Below, in pieces: positions 33,340-44,907 of a stretch of 64,000 nucleotides of DNA; position 1 is the stretch's first letter, and each line of letters starts with the position of its first letter. Source of the stretch: Hyphomicrobiales bacterium (GTDB taxonomy: Bacteria > Pseudomonadota > Alphaproteobacteria > Rhizobiales > Xanthobacteraceae); assembly GCA_009377695.1 (NCBI GenBank), contig WHTP01000007.1, positions 16,071 to 80,070 on the forward strand, in the 5' to 3' direction. Made by a program: the position numbers and the translations under genes. Below the pieces are notes generated by a model. It had not been told where the DNA came from and searched no databases. It saw nothing but the letters and a program-made list of their open reading frames with translations.

Positions 33340-35117
33340 CGCGCAAACGGCCAGAACAACGCGATCAGCGGCACGCCCACGACCAGCACGAAGATTGACA
33401 GCGGCGCGCCCAATCGGGCGTAGTCGCCGAAGCGATAGCCGCCGGCACTCATGACCAGTGTGTTGCACTGATGCCCGATCGGGGTCAGGAAATCGCAGGC
33501 CGCGCCGATCGCGACAGCCATCAGGAACGGATCGGGATTGTAGCCGAGATTCTTCGCAAAGCCCGCGGCGATCGGCGCCATCACCAGCACGGCGGCGGCA
33601 TTGTTGAGGAAAGGCGTCACCGCCATCGCCGCCGCCATCATCAACGCCAACGCGCCGGTCGGCGGCAGACCTTGCGACAACGCCGAGAGCCAGCCGGCGA
33701 TCAGATCGGTCCCGCCGGTCGTGCGCAAGGCGTCGCTGACCGGAATAATCGCACCCAGCATCACGAGCAGCGGCCACTCCACGACCTCATAGGCTTCACG
33801 CAGCGTTAGCGCGCGGATCAAAAGAATCACCACCGCCGCGCCGAAGAAGGCGATCGCCACCGGCACGGCGCCGACCGCCATCAGCAGCATCGCGAATGCC
33901 AGCACCGCCACCGGCAACAGGCCACGGCGGCCGCGGCCGAGCTGTACGTTGCGCTGCGCCAGCGGCAGGCAACGCAATTCACCAAGAGCTTCGGGCATCG
34001 TGTTGAGGTTGCCCTGCAGCACGATGACATCGCCAGCCCTGAGGCGGGTCGAACCGATGCGGTGCGGGATGCGGCGGCCGCTGCGGCTGACCGCCAGCAG
34101 ATTGACCTGATGATGCTCGTAGAGACGGTACTGTGTGGCGGAGCGGTCGACCAACGGCGACTGCTCGGTGACAATCGCCTCCATGACGCCGATGTCGTCC
34201 TCTGGGGCATCGATCTCGCCGGTGTTTTCACCGCGCACAAGCTTGAGCTTGGTCTCGTCTGTCACTCGTTTGAGCGCATCCGGCTGACCGACGAGAATGA
34301 GCATGTTGCCGGCGCGCAGTTTGGTCTTTGCCGGCGGCTGGTTGATGCGGACGCGCAGACGCAGCAGCGTGAGCACCTCGACCTCGCCTTCCGACAGCCT
34401 TTCGATCTCGCCGACGCTTTTCCCGACAAGCGGCGACTCGTCGGGAATGGTGACTTCGGTGGTGTAGTCTTCGAGATTGAAGGCCTCATCCATCGACGCC
34501 GCGCCTTTGCGATGGCCCGGCAAGAGACGCCAGCCGAACGCCAGGAAGATCACGCCGCCGAGCGCGAGACAGGCGCCGACCGGTGTGAAGTCGAACATCT
34601 CAAACGGCTCACCGAGAAGCTCCCCGCGCATGCGCGCGACGATGACGTTGGGTGACGTGCCAACCAGCGTGACGATGCCGCCGAGCAAGGCCGCGAATGC
34701 CATCGGCATCAGAAGATAGAACACGGATGTGTTGTTCTTGCGCGCCAGTTGGAATGCGACCGGCATCAGCATCGCGAGCGCGCCGATGTTCTTCACGAAG
34801 CCGGAGAGCAGCGCGACCAAGCCGGCGAGCACGGTGACCTGAGCGGTCGTGCTTGTCAGGCGCGGCGCGATCGGCCTTAGCAATATCTCCACAATGCCGG
34901 AGCGCTGCACCGCCGCGCTGACCAGGAGCGCGGAGGCAACGATGATGACGATGTCGTCCGAGAAGCCGGAGAATGCCTTATCGTACGGCACGATGCCGGC
35001 CACGACCGCGGTGAACAGCGCGAGCAGCGCGACCAGGTCGTAACGGAGCCGTCCCCACACAAACAGTGCCATCATCGCGCCGACGATAGCGAAGGCAAGA
35101 ATCTGTGGTGTGGTCAT
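33336..35117 (-). CDS. SLC13-family permease with two RCK_C (TrkA-C) domains
   Basis: 593 residues. N- and C-terminal blocks of membrane helices flank a cytosolic centre (about residues 205-385) with two RCK_C-like domains, recognisable by VTIPDESPLVGKSVGEIERL ... LRAGNMLILVGQPDALKRV and TEQSPLVDRSATQYRLYEHH ... LRAGDVIVLQG. The membrane part has the SLC13 repeats (SGFVKNIGALAMLMPVAFQLA; NNAAAVLVMAPIAAGFA). It probably carries a dicarboxylate, sulfate or similar anion with sodium or protons. Ends inside hairpin copy c. Confidence 0.9.
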   Translation of the reverse strand: MTTPQILAFAIVGAMMALFVWGRLRYDLVALLALFTAVVAGIVPYDKAFSGFSDDIVIIVASALLVSAAVQRSGIVEILLRPIAPRLTSTTAQVTVLAGLVALLSGFVKNIGALAMLMPVAFQLARKNNTSVFYLLMPMAFAALLGGIVTLVGTSPNVIVARMRGELLGEPFEMFDFTPVGACLALGGVIFLAFGWRLLPGHRKGAASMDEAFNLEDYTTEVTIPDESPLVGKSVGEIERLSEGEVEVLTLLRLRVRINQPPAKTKLRAGNMLILVGQPDALKRVTDETKLKLVRGENTGEIDAPEDDIGVMEAIVTEQSPLVDRSATQYRLYEHHQVNLLAVSRSGRRIPHRIGSTRLRAGDVIVLQGNLNTMPEALGELRCLPLAQRNVQLGRGRRGLLPVAVLAFAMLLMAVGAVPVAIAFFGAAVVILLIRALTLREAYEVVEWPLLVMLGAIIPVSDALRTTGGTDLIAGWLSALSQGLPPTGALALMMAAAMAVTPFLNNAAAVLVMAPIAAGFAKNLGYNPDPFLMAVAIGAACDFLTPIGHQCNTLVMSAGGYRFGDYARLGAPLSIFVLVVGVPLIALFWPFAR

Positions 35118-35208
35118 GCGATGTGCGTGTCTTCAGCCGGGATTTCAACGCGCGATGCGGAACCAAGGTTCCCGAGAGTGCCGCAACGATGGAGCAGTTT
35201 GATTGCCG

Positions 35209-35269
35209 CGAGATCGTGCCGCGAGTTCACCCTCCCACAAGGGGGAGGGTAACTCGCGGCATGATCTCG
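35209..35269. terminator. Long near-perfect hairpin downstream of the molybdopterin subunit gene
   Basis: CGAGATCGTGCCGCGAGTT...ACCCTCCC pairs with GGGAGGGTAACTCGCGGCATGATCTCG, a stem of about 27 bp with two imperfections and a small loop. It lies between the end of the 35341-37677 gene and the start of the permease and could terminate the former, although no T-run follows. It shares the GGGGGAGGG loop with the other C-rich repeats. Confidence 0.6.
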
Positions 35270-35340
35270 ATTCATCAACACAGTAAAAATTGCGGAAGCG
35301 TTGGCGGTAGAAGACGAGCTCGGAGCGTGGACGCGCCGCC

Positions 35341-37677
<2,337 letters not shown>

Positions 37678-37748
37678 TGCATACCTCGCTTGTGGCTTAG
37701 ACGCGTCTGAGCGTCAGATTGCCTCATGCCATCGGCAAATGCGAGCGT

Positions 37749-37791
37749 CTAGAGCGCATTTCCGATGAAGTGGAATCGGGATGCACTCTAG
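37749..37791. repeat. Short palindrome ending in CTAG(A)
   Basis: TCTAGAGCGCATTTCCGATGAAGTGG...GCACTCTAGA, a 43 bp imperfect palindrome of a kind seen often between Rhizobiales genes. Different in sequence from the CTAG hairpin family beside it. Confidence 0.6.
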
Positions 37792-37820
37792 ATTCCTTGG
37801 TGGCACGTTGCGTTGCCGGG

Positions 37821-37896
37821 CTGGCGTCCCGAATCCGAAGTTCGCTTGACTGTGCTGCATATTCGTGGGCGAACTTCGGATTCAAAGGGACACCAG
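37821..37896. repeat. CTAG-type hairpin element, degenerate copy e
   Basis: CTGGCGTCCCGAATCCGAAG on the left and CTTCGGATTCAAAGGGACACCAG on the right. The stem is intact with the 3-nt bulge, but the borders are CTGG/CCAG. Confidence 0.8.
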
Positions 37897-37910
37897 CACT
37901 TAATACGTTG

Positions 37911-37986
37911 CTAGTGCGGCTTTGGTTCAGAAGTTCGCTCCCAACCTGGCCACAAGATATGGCAAACTTCTGAACCGCCACACTAG
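37911..37986. repeat. CTAG-type hairpin element, copy f (opposite orientation)
   Basis: CTAGTGCGGCTTTGGTTCAGAAG on the left, CTTCTGAACCGCCACACTAG on the right. The TTT bulge is in the left arm, so the element is inverted relative to copy b. Lies between divergent genes, 48 bp before the next start codon. Confidence 0.88.
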
Positions 37987-38034
37987 CGCGCGGCCATAAG
38001 CAAGGCCGATTGCAGCGGTTTGGGAGATCAAGAA

Positions 38035-39051
38035 ATGCGCCGATTGGGCCAATGGGGATTGTGCATTGTGGCGCTGGCGGCGCCGGCGGGCGCGCAGGCG
38101 CAGTCGGTGGCGGATTTCTACAAGGGCAAGAATGTCACGGTGATCGTGGGCTACAGCGCCGGCGGGGGCTATGACCTTTACGCCCGCGCGCTCTCCCGCC
38201 ACATGGGCAAACACCTTCCGGGTAACCCGAACTTCATCGTTCAAAACCTGACCGGCGCCGGCAGCCTGAACGCGGCCAACAACATCTACAACGTGGCGGC
38301 CAAGGATGGCACCGTGTTCGGCACCTTTGGCCGCGGCCTCGCGATGGAGCCGCTGATCGGCACCGCCCGCGCGCAATACGACGCCACCAAATTCACCTGG
38401 CTCGGCAGCGGCACCAACGAGATTTCGCTGTGCGCAACCTGGCACACGTCGCCGGTGAAAACCTGGCAGGACGCGCTCAAGACGACCTTCGCGGTCGGCG
38501 GCGAAGGGGCCGGCTCCGACCCCGACACCTATGCAGCTTTCGTGCGCAACGTGTTTGGCGTCAAGCTGAAGCTCGTCACCGGCTACCACGGCACCTCCGA
38601 CATCATTCTTGCGATCGAGCGGGGCGAGGTTGACGGCCGCTGCGGCTGGTCTTGGTCGAGCATCAAGTCGACGCGTCCGACCTGGATCAAGGAGAAGAAG
38701 CTGAACTATCTCGTCCACATGTCCGACGTGAAGGCGCCGGAACTGCCGCACGTTCCTCTCGTCACGGACTTCGCGAACGAGCGGCAGAAGCGGATCCTGC
38801 GACTCGTCACCAGTCGCCAGACCATGGGCCGGCCGTTCGCGGCACCACCCGGCGTGCCCGCCGACCGCGCGCAGGCACTGCGCCGCGCCTTCGACGCGAC
38901 TTTCAAGGATCCGGCATTCCTGGCCGAAGCCGAGAAGCTCAAGCTCGAGGTCAATCCGGTCAGCGGCGAAGACGTGGCCAAGCTCATCGCCGAGCTCTAC
39001 GCGACGCCGAAGGACATCGTCGAAGAAGCGCGAGCGGCGATCAAGCCGTAG
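38035..39051 (+). CDS. Bug/TctC-like periplasmic substrate-binding protein, divergent subtype
   Basis: 338 residues from ATG 38035 (GGGAGATCAAGA upstream). The signal peptide runs to AGAQAQ. SVADFYKGKNVTVIVGYSAGGGYDLYARALSRHMGKHLPGNP is typical of a separate Bug-like group with a DFYKGK start. Later VTGYHGTSDIILAIERGEVDGRCGWSW replaces the HVPYRG block of the other seven. Lies between two molybdopterin large-subunit genes but on the opposite strand; may deliver their substrate. Confidence 0.85.
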   Translation: MRRLGQWGLCIVALAAPAGAQAQSVADFYKGKNVTVIVGYSAGGGYDLYARALSRHMGKHLPGNPNFIVQNLTGAGSLNAANNIYNVAAKDGTVFGTFGRGLAMEPLIGTARAQYDATKFTWLGSGTNEISLCATWHTSPVKTWQDALKTTFAVGGEGAGSDPDTYAAFVRNVFGVKLKLVTGYHGTSDIILAIERGEVDGRCGWSWSSIKSTRPTWIKEKKLNYLVHMSDVKAPELPHVPLVTDFANERQKRILRLVTSRQTMGRPFAAPPGVPADRAQALRRAFDATFKDPAFLAEAEKLKLEVNPVSGEDVAKLIAELYATPKDIVEEARAAIKP

Positions 39052-39072
39052 CGCGGCACCGCCCTCATTCCG

Positions 39073-39182
39073 CCCTCATCCTGAGGAGCCCGCGCAGCGG
39101 GCGTCTCGAAGGATGGGGCGGCCCCAATCCGGGCGGCCCCATGGTTCGAGACGCCTGCCTTCGGCAGGCCCTCACCATGAGG
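39073..39182. repeat. Dispersed CCTCATCCTGAGGAGCC-type repeat
   Basis: Contains CCTCATCCTGAGGAGCCCGC and CGTCTCGAAGGATGGGGCGG mirrored by GGTTCGAGACGCC and GGCCCTCACCATGAGG, forming a long imperfect palindrome. Sits between convergent genes, so it can act as a two-way terminator. Confidence 0.75.
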
Positions 39183-39197
39183 CCGATCGAGGTCGCG

Positions 39198-41561
39198 TTA
39201 TTGCTGCGCCGTTTTCCGCAGCAACTCTCTCACCCGCTGTGGCGTTACCGGCAGCCGCGTGATCGCGCCGGGCATGCCGAGCGCGTCATCGATGGCGGAG
39301 GCGATAACGCCGCCGGCGCCGTTGATGCCGCCCTCGCCCGCGCCTTTGAGGCCAAGCGGATGGTGCGGCGACGGCGCGTCCTCGGTCAGCAGCACCTCGA
39401 CATCAGGTACCTCGTGCAACGTCGGCATCAGGTAGTCGGCCAAGGTCGCAGACAACGGCTCGCCGGTCTCGTCATAGACGAACTCCTCCGACAGCGCGCC
39501 GCCGAGCCCCTGCACGCAGCCGCCGACGAGCTGTCCTTCGATCAGCAAGGGATTGACCGCGCGGCCGACATCGTAGGCCACCATGAAACGCTCGACCGCG
39601 ATCTTGCCGGTCTCGCGATCGACCCGCACGACCGCGAGATGCACGCCATAGGGAAACACGGTGTGGTCGGTATTGTACCAGCCGTGCGCCGCAAGCTGCG
39701 GATCACGCCCGCGCAACAACTTTGATCCTGGCGCGATGCGCTTGGCGATGTCGCCGAGCGAGATCGACGGGCCGCCTTCGTCCCCGCGCCGCATCACGGT
39801 GCCGTCGACAATGTCGAGCTCCGCGGCCGGCGTTTGCAGTAACTCCGCCGCGAATTCGATCGCCTTCGCGCGCACCATGGTGGCGGTGACATGCACGGCG
39901 CCGCCGGTGAGGACGGTCGCGCGCGCCGCATGCGCGCCGATACCGTGGTCGATCAGGTCGGTCTGGCCGTGGATGACGCGCACACGCCTGTAATCGACGC
40001 CGAGCGCCTCGGCGCAAATCTGCGCCATCGATGTCTCGAAGCCCTGCCCCAGCGACGCACCGCCGGTGATCAGCTCGACGGCGCCATCAGGATCGACTTT
40101 GATCTTCGCATTGTCGCTCGGTCCGCGGCCGCTTTCCTCCATGAAGATCGCGATGCCGGCACCGACCAATTCGCCCGCGGCGCGGCGGTGCTTCATATCC
40201 GCTTGCAGCTCGTCCCAGCGGAACGCCTTGAGCGCCTTCTCGAGCAGCGCCGGATAGTCGCCGGAATCGAATTCGAGCTCCTCGACGCCGGGCTCGTTGA
40301 ACGCGATGACGTAAGGCAGCTGATCCGCGGTGATGAGATTGCGCCGTCGCACCTCGACCGGATCGAGGCCAAGCTTGGCGGCGACCGCATCCATCAGCCG
40401 TGACCGCACGAAGGTGCTCTCATAACGTCCTGGAGCACGATAAGTCGCCGCCGGCGTCTTGTTGGTGAGCCTGACTCGGGCTTTCGCCCAATAAGCCGGC
40501 ACGTGATAGGCGCCGGTCATCATGCACATGGTGCGGTTCGGAACGTTCACGCCGTGGGTGCGGATGTAGGCGCCCTGGTCGTGGAAGATCTCATCCTCGA
40601 TGCCGAGGATGCGGCCGTCTTTATCCACCGCGATGCGCGCGAGGTGGCGCTGCTCGCGGCCCTGGTTGGCGCACATCAGGTGCTCGTGCCGGTCCTCGAT
40701 CCACTTCACCGGCCGCTTGAAGCGCATCGCCGCGACCAGCACCAGCAAGTCCTCGGGATATAGCTCGCCGCGGATGCCGAAGCCGCCGCCGACATGGCTC
40801 TCGTGCACGTGCAGTGACGACGGGCCACGGTTGAGCATGCGGCAGAGCGTCTCGCGATTGCGGTGCGGGATTTTTGCGGCGCCGTGCAACTCCAGCAGAT
40901 CCTTCGCCGCGTCGTAGACGCCTATCGCTCCTCGAGTCTCCAATGGCACGCCGGAATGGCGGCCGGTCTTGAGGTCAAGCTCGATCACGGCATGGGCGTT
41001 GCGGAACGCCGCATCGATGTCACCGAAGCTGTGATGCAGCACGATCGCTTCGCTCGAGCGGCCGGGCTCGAACTCGCCGGGCGGATCGCTCGCCGAGACG
41101 ACGACCGGCAGTTCTTCGATCTCGAGCACGACCTGTTCGGCGGCATCTTCGGCCACGTAAGGGTCCTCAGCGAACACCGCCGCGACCGGATCCCCGATGT
41201 AGCGCACGTAGGTGTTCGCCAGCGCCGGCTGGCGGAATTCGCGGATGCCGGTTGCGTTCTTGTCGGCGCGGAAATCGATCGGCGAGAGATCGGCGATATC
41301 GTCGTTGGTCCAGACGGCGACCACGCCCGGCATTTTGGTCGCGGCCGAGGCATCAATGGAGATGATCTTTCCATGCGCCTTGTTTGAGCGCACGATCCGC
41401 ATGTGAAGCTGGTGCGCGAAATTGATGTCACCGGCGTAGCGGCCATAGCCGGTGACCAGCGGGAGGTCCTCGATGCGCGTGACCGCATGCCCGAGCACGC
41501 GCCGCGCGGACGACGGCGGTGGGGAGGGATAGTGATCGTCGGTGGCTGCGCCCTGAGTCAT
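39198..41561 (-). CDS. Molybdenum hydroxylase large subunit, second copy
   Basis: 787 residues. RRVLGHAVTRIEDLPLVTGYGRYAGDINF at the N-terminus, VGGGFGIRGELYPEDLLVLVAA, ATYRAPGRYESTFVRSRLMDAVA, GGASLGQGFETSMAQICAEALG and the terminal GLKGAGEGGINGAGGVIASA with the catalytic Glu. The Mo loop TYRAPGRYE differs from that of the first copy, so the two probably act on different substrates. It is followed in the same direction, upstream in transcription order, by [2Fe-2S], UbiD and FAD genes, which makes it the likely partner of that set. Confidence 0.9.
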   Translation of the reverse strand: MTQGAATDDHYPSPPPSSARRVLGHAVTRIEDLPLVTGYGRYAGDINFAHQLHMRIVRSNKAHGKIISIDASAATKMPGVVAVWTNDDIADLSPIDFRADKNATGIREFRQPALANTYVRYIGDPVAAVFAEDPYVAEDAAEQVVLEIEELPVVVSASDPPGEFEPGRSSEAIVLHHSFGDIDAAFRNAHAVIELDLKTGRHSGVPLETRGAIGVYDAAKDLLELHGAAKIPHRNRETLCRMLNRGPSSLHVHESHVGGGFGIRGELYPEDLLVLVAAMRFKRPVKWIEDRHEHLMCANQGREQRHLARIAVDKDGRILGIEDEIFHDQGAYIRTHGVNVPNRTMCMMTGAYHVPAYWAKARVRLTNKTPAATYRAPGRYESTFVRSRLMDAVAAKLGLDPVEVRRRNLITADQLPYVIAFNEPGVEELEFDSGDYPALLEKALKAFRWDELQADMKHRRAAGELVGAGIAIFMEESGRGPSDNAKIKVDPDGAVELITGGASLGQGFETSMAQICAEALGVDYRRVRVIHGQTDLIDHGIGAHAARATVLTGGAVHVTATMVRAKAIEFAAELLQTPAAELDIVDGTVMRRGDEGGPSISLGDIAKRIAPGSKLLRGRDPQLAAHGWYNTDHTVFPYGVHLAVVRVDRETGKIAVERFMVAYDVGRAVNPLLIEGQLVGGCVQGLGGALSEEFVYDETGEPLSATLADYLMPTLHEVPDVEVLLTEDAPSPHHPLGLKGAGEGGINGAGGVIASAIDDALGMPGAITRLPVTPQRVRELLRKTAQQ

Positions 41562-41610
41562 GTCGCGCCCGTTGTTGCTTCTTCTTTGATAGCGGGCGCG
41601 CTCTCTCCGC

Positions 41611-41730
41611 TCCCCTCCCCCCGCGAAGCGGCGGGGAGGGGTCGGGGGTGGGGGGTGCTGAGATTACAGAAAGATCGCCCCCCACCCCTGACCCCTCCCC
41701 GCCATTCGCTGCGCGAATGGGGGGAGGGGC
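41611..41730. repeat. GC-rich palindromic repeat between large and small subunit genes
   Basis: TCCCCTCCCCCCGCGAAGCGGCGGGGAGGGGTCGGGGGTGGGG then a 20 bp AT-richer spacer and the mirrored half ending ATTCGCTGCGCGAATGGGGGGAGGGG. Same family as the copy inside rluB. It splits the otherwise continuous minus-strand gene set and may reduce downstream expression. Confidence 0.85.
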
Positions 41731-41823
41731 ACCCCAGCATCCTGCTCACCTCACTCTGAATCATCGAGAGAGTTCGACTCCCATCGTTGAGTTTACTGCT
41801 GCATCATTGATTTTGACGCATCA

Positions 41824-42312
41824 TCATCGAGCAGCTTGGCCGCGCATCTGGTCGCGGGCGGCGCGCACCGCCTTGATGATGTTCTGGTAGCCGGTGCAAC
41901 GGCACAGATTGGACGACAGCACGTCGAGCAGTTCGTCGTCACCGATGTTCGGATTGTGCTCGAGCGCATTCGTCGCCAGCATCAGGAAGCCGGGCGTGCA
42001 GAAACCGCATTGCAGTCCGTGGTGATCGATGAAGGCCTGCTGCAGCGGAGAGAGCGTCTCGCCATCGGCGAGCCCCTCGACGGTGCGGATCTGGCGGCCG
42101 TCGGCCTGGATCGCGAACATCAGGCAGGCGCGGATCGCTTCGCCGTCCAAGATGATGGTGCAGGTGCCGCAGACGCCATGCTCGCAGCCGATATGTGTGC
42201 CGGTCTGGCCGCAGTCCTCGCGGATCGCGTCGACCAGCGTTTTACGCGGCTCGACCCGGATCGCGTGCGCGCGCCCGTTGATCGTGAGCGTGATGTCGAC
42301 TTTGTCACTCAT
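41824..42312 (-). CDS. [2Fe-2S] small subunit of a molybdenum hydroxylase
   Basis: 162 residues from ATG 42312; the 213-residue ORF start is not supported. It has two iron-sulfur clusters: plant-ferredoxin type [17 protein letters not shown] and the all-helical domain [13 protein letters not shown] ... [10 protein letters not shown]. Transfers electrons from the Mo site to FAD. The start codon shares one base with the ubiD stop (TGATG), so translation is coupled. Confidence 0.93.
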   Translation of the reverse strand: MSDKVDITLTINGRAHAIRVEPRKTLVDAIREDCGQTGTHIGCEHGVCGTCTIILDGEAIRACLMFAIQADGRQIRTVEGLADGETLSPLQQAFIDHHGLQCGFCTPGFLMLATNALEHNPNIGDDELLDVLSSNLCRCTGYQNIIKAVRAARDQMRGQAAR

Positions 42313-43777
42313 CAGCGCGGCAGGATGTCCTTGAACCGCGCCAGGATCTGCTGGTCGAGTTCCTTTGAGTTGCGCACCACCCGCGGGAACGTGTCGCGGC
42401 GGCCGAACGGCTTGCAGGCGTCGATGACGACGCGCGCGTTGCGTGGATCGGTCTCGCCGTAGCACATGGGGTCGAGCACCGTGCTCCAGCAGCCGCGCAG
42501 CACTTCAAGCCCTTCACGCGGCTCGAAGCGCGTGCACATCGCCCACATCACCTTGTTCATGTCGGAGGGATCGATGTCGTCGTCGACCACCACCACGAAG
42601 CGGTTGGCGTAGGCGCCGGCGTGGCATTGCGAGGCGATGAGCCCGGCCTGCTTGGAATGGCCGGGATACATCTGCTTGATCGACACGTTGAGCCAGAGCC
42701 GGCTGCCGCCGGTCTCGTGCGACCACACGCCCTTCACCTCCGGCACGCCCGCTCCTTCGAGCTGGTTCCAGACCGCGCCCGAGCGATAGGTGCAGCGATA
42801 GAACGAATCGTCGTCCGGCGGGATGCCGGGCACCGCCCCGAGCAGCACCGGGTTGTCGCGATGCATGAAGCTCTCGACCCGGATCGCCGGCTCCTTCTTG
42901 TGCCCGCCGGCGTAGTACCCGGTCCACTCCCCGAGCGGGCCTTCGTCGATCAAATCGTCGAGCGAGACGTAACCCTCGAACGCAATCTCCGCATTGGCCG
43001 GGATCGGCAGCCCGGTGACCGGACCGGGAATGGTCTCGACCGACTCGCCGAGCAATCCGCCGGCTGCATCGTATTCGTTCTTGCCGTAGGGAATTTCGAG
43101 GCCGGCCACCATGAACAGCGCCGGGTGCATGCCGCACACCACCGCCACCGGGCATTTCTGGCCGAGCTCCTTATAGCGGTTGAGGATGAGGTTGCCGTGC
43201 TTGCCCTTCGAGCACATCACCGAAGCGAGCTTCTTGCCGTGCACCTGCACGCGATAGGCGCCGTAATTGATCCAGCCGGTGTCGGGATGGCGCATGATCA
43301 CCATGTCGCCGGTCCCGATGTAGTAGCCGCCGTCGTGCTCGTGCCACTTCGGCGCGGGAATCTTGGTGAGGTCGATGTCGTCGCCGCGATAGACGTTCTC
43401 CATCACCAACCCGGTCGGGACCTCGACCGGCGCAACGGTCTTGTTTTCCTTCATGTACTTCCGCCAATAATTGACGAGCTCCATGTCGGTCGCGTCGTCC
43501 GGCAGGCCGAGCGTCATCTTGATGCGCTTGGTCGAGGTCAGGATTTGGCGAGCACGCGATAGCCGGACGGATAACCGGGCACGTCGTCGAACAGCACGGC
43601 GCGGTTGCCGGTCTGGCGCTGATAGAAGTCGACGATGCCGCCGATCTCGGTGTCGCGGTTGGCGCCGCGTACGACCTGGAGGTCGTTAGCGGCCTCCAGT
43701 TGCGCAAGCCAGGTACGCAGGTCCTGCTTGGGCGCATTGGCGAGCGACTTGGAGGTCAGATCGGCGGGCCGGTTCAT
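42312..43777 (-). pseudogene. UbiD-family decarboxylase with a single-base frameshift
   Basis: The N-terminal 79 codons are in one frame (MNRPADLTSKSLANAPKQDL ... YPSGYRVLAKS-stop, 43538-43777) and the remaining 401 in another (...MTLGLPDDATDMELVNYW, to 42312). Across the junction the DNA reads GCCAAATCCTGACCTCGACC; adding one base after GCCAA gives the family sequence VLAN-ILTSTKRIK. The second part has UbiD features such as the EKGPLGEWTGYYAGG-like DEGPLGEWTGYYAGG and prenyl-FMN-site arginines. It would be a (de)carboxylase of an aromatic or alpha,beta-unsaturated acid if intact. Either recently inactivated or a sequencing error; restart at an internal ATG is unlikely to give a working N-terminus. 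Confidence 0.85.
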
Positions 43778-43792
43778 TGTTGGTCTTCCTTC

Positions 43793-44650
43793 TTAAGCTG
43801 CTGCGCTGTCGAGCGCCCGGCGTGTCATGGCGCGCACGAGATCGCGCCGATATTCGGCGCTGGTGTTGAAATCCTCAAGCGGATCGATCGCCGCGGCGGC
43901 GGCAACAGCGGCGGCCTGGAACGTCTCGGCATCCGGCGCTTTGCCGTCGAGCGCGGCTTCCGCCTCGACAATGCGGCGTGCATATGGCTCGGCGCCGCCG
44001 ATGCCGACGCGTGCATCGGCCATCTTTCCGTTCTCGATGCGGTAGGTCACCACGGCCATGCTCAACGCAAAGTCGCCGGCGCGGCGCGAGAATTCCTGGA
44101 AGCCGACCCGCGTGTCAGCGGGCAGGAGCGGCAGCCGCACCTCGGTGAGCAACTCGTCTTCTTCCAGCACCGTCGTCATAATGCCGGCGAAGTAGTCCTT
44201 GGCCGCAATAATGCGTTGGCCCCTCTTGCTCTGCGCCGCCACCTCACCGTCGAGCGTGGCGACGACGGTGCACCACTCCGATGCCGGATCGGCGTGCGCC
44301 ACGCTGCCGCAGAAGGTGCCACGGGTGCGGATCGGGTGGTGCGCGATGCTGCGCACCACCGTGGCGAGCAGCTTGCCCAGCGGCCCGTCGCAGACCGGCT
44401 CATAGAATGCCGCATGTCGCACGCAGGCGCCGATCCGAAGCTTGCCGTCGACGGCCGTGATCTGTGCCAGCTCCTTGATGCCGTTGATGTCGACGAGATG
44501 GGCCGGCTTTGCCAGCCGGAACGCCATAATCGGGACCAGGCTCTGCCCACCCGCCAGCACGCGCCCGTCGTCCGGGGCGACGTCCGCCAGCACCGCGACC
44601 GCCTCATGGAGGGTCTTGGGTGCATGATAGCGGAAGATGGCGGGTTTCAT
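43793..44650 (-). CDS. FAD-binding medium subunit of a molybdenum hydroxylase
   Basis: 285 residues. The vanillyl-alcohol-oxidase-type FAD fold has the two family motifs LAGGQSLVPIMAFRLA and TRGTFCGSVAHADPASEW (TxGGS type, here GTFCGS), followed by a CODH-type C-terminal domain. It oxidises the reduced [2Fe-2S] subunit and passes electrons to an acceptor. First gene of the minus-strand set FAD, ubiD, [2Fe-2S], large subunit; 15 bp before ubiD. Confidence 0.92.
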   Translation of the reverse strand: MKPAIFRYHAPKTLHEAVAVLADVAPDDGRVLAGGQSLVPIMAFRLAKPAHLVDINGIKELAQITAVDGKLRIGACVRHAAFYEPVCDGPLGKLLATVVRSIAHHPIRTRGTFCGSVAHADPASEWCTVVATLDGEVAAQSKRGQRIIAAKDYFAGIMTTVLEEDELLTEVRLPLLPADTRVGFQEFSRRAGDFALSMAVVTYRIENGKMADARVGIGGAEPYARRIVEAEAALDGKAPDAETFQAAAVAAAAAIDPLEDFNTSAEYRRDLVRAMTRRALDSAAA

Positions 44651-44660
44651 CGGTTCATCT

Positions 44661-44795
44661 CGTCATTCCAAGGTGCGCCAAAGGCGCGAACCCATACCCT
44701 AAAAGCCCCCACTCATGGATTCCCCGGCTCGCCGCGGAGCTTGTCGTCGGGCGGGCGCTTCGCGCCGACCTGTTGCCGACGCCCCGAAATGACGA
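44661..44795. repeat. Dispersed CGTCATTCC...AATGACG repeat
   Basis: Starts CGTCATTCCAAGGTGCGCC and ends GCCCCGAAATGACG, complementary at the outer ends with internal hairpins (GTGCGCCAAAGGCGCGAAC; GGGCGGGCGCTTCGCGCC). Sits directly upstream of the divergent FAD-subunit genes. Confidence 0.65.
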
Positions 44796-44907
44796 CGGAT
44801 GAGTTATGCGCCGCCGTCGCGTTCCATATTTGGGACTTTTATTATTTTTTGGATTCAGGCACGGTTTTGAGGTTATGTAAAGTCTCAGCGCCGCGAGCGA
44901 ACCCAGC
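44796..44907. promoter_or_regulatory. AT-rich divergent promoter region
   Basis: The segment TTTATTATTTTTTGGATTC (about 44838-44860) is conspicuously AT-rich for this genome and lies between two divergently read FAD-subunit genes, the expected place for promoters of both sets. No defined -35/-10 pair or operator can be assigned with confidence. Confidence 0.35.
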
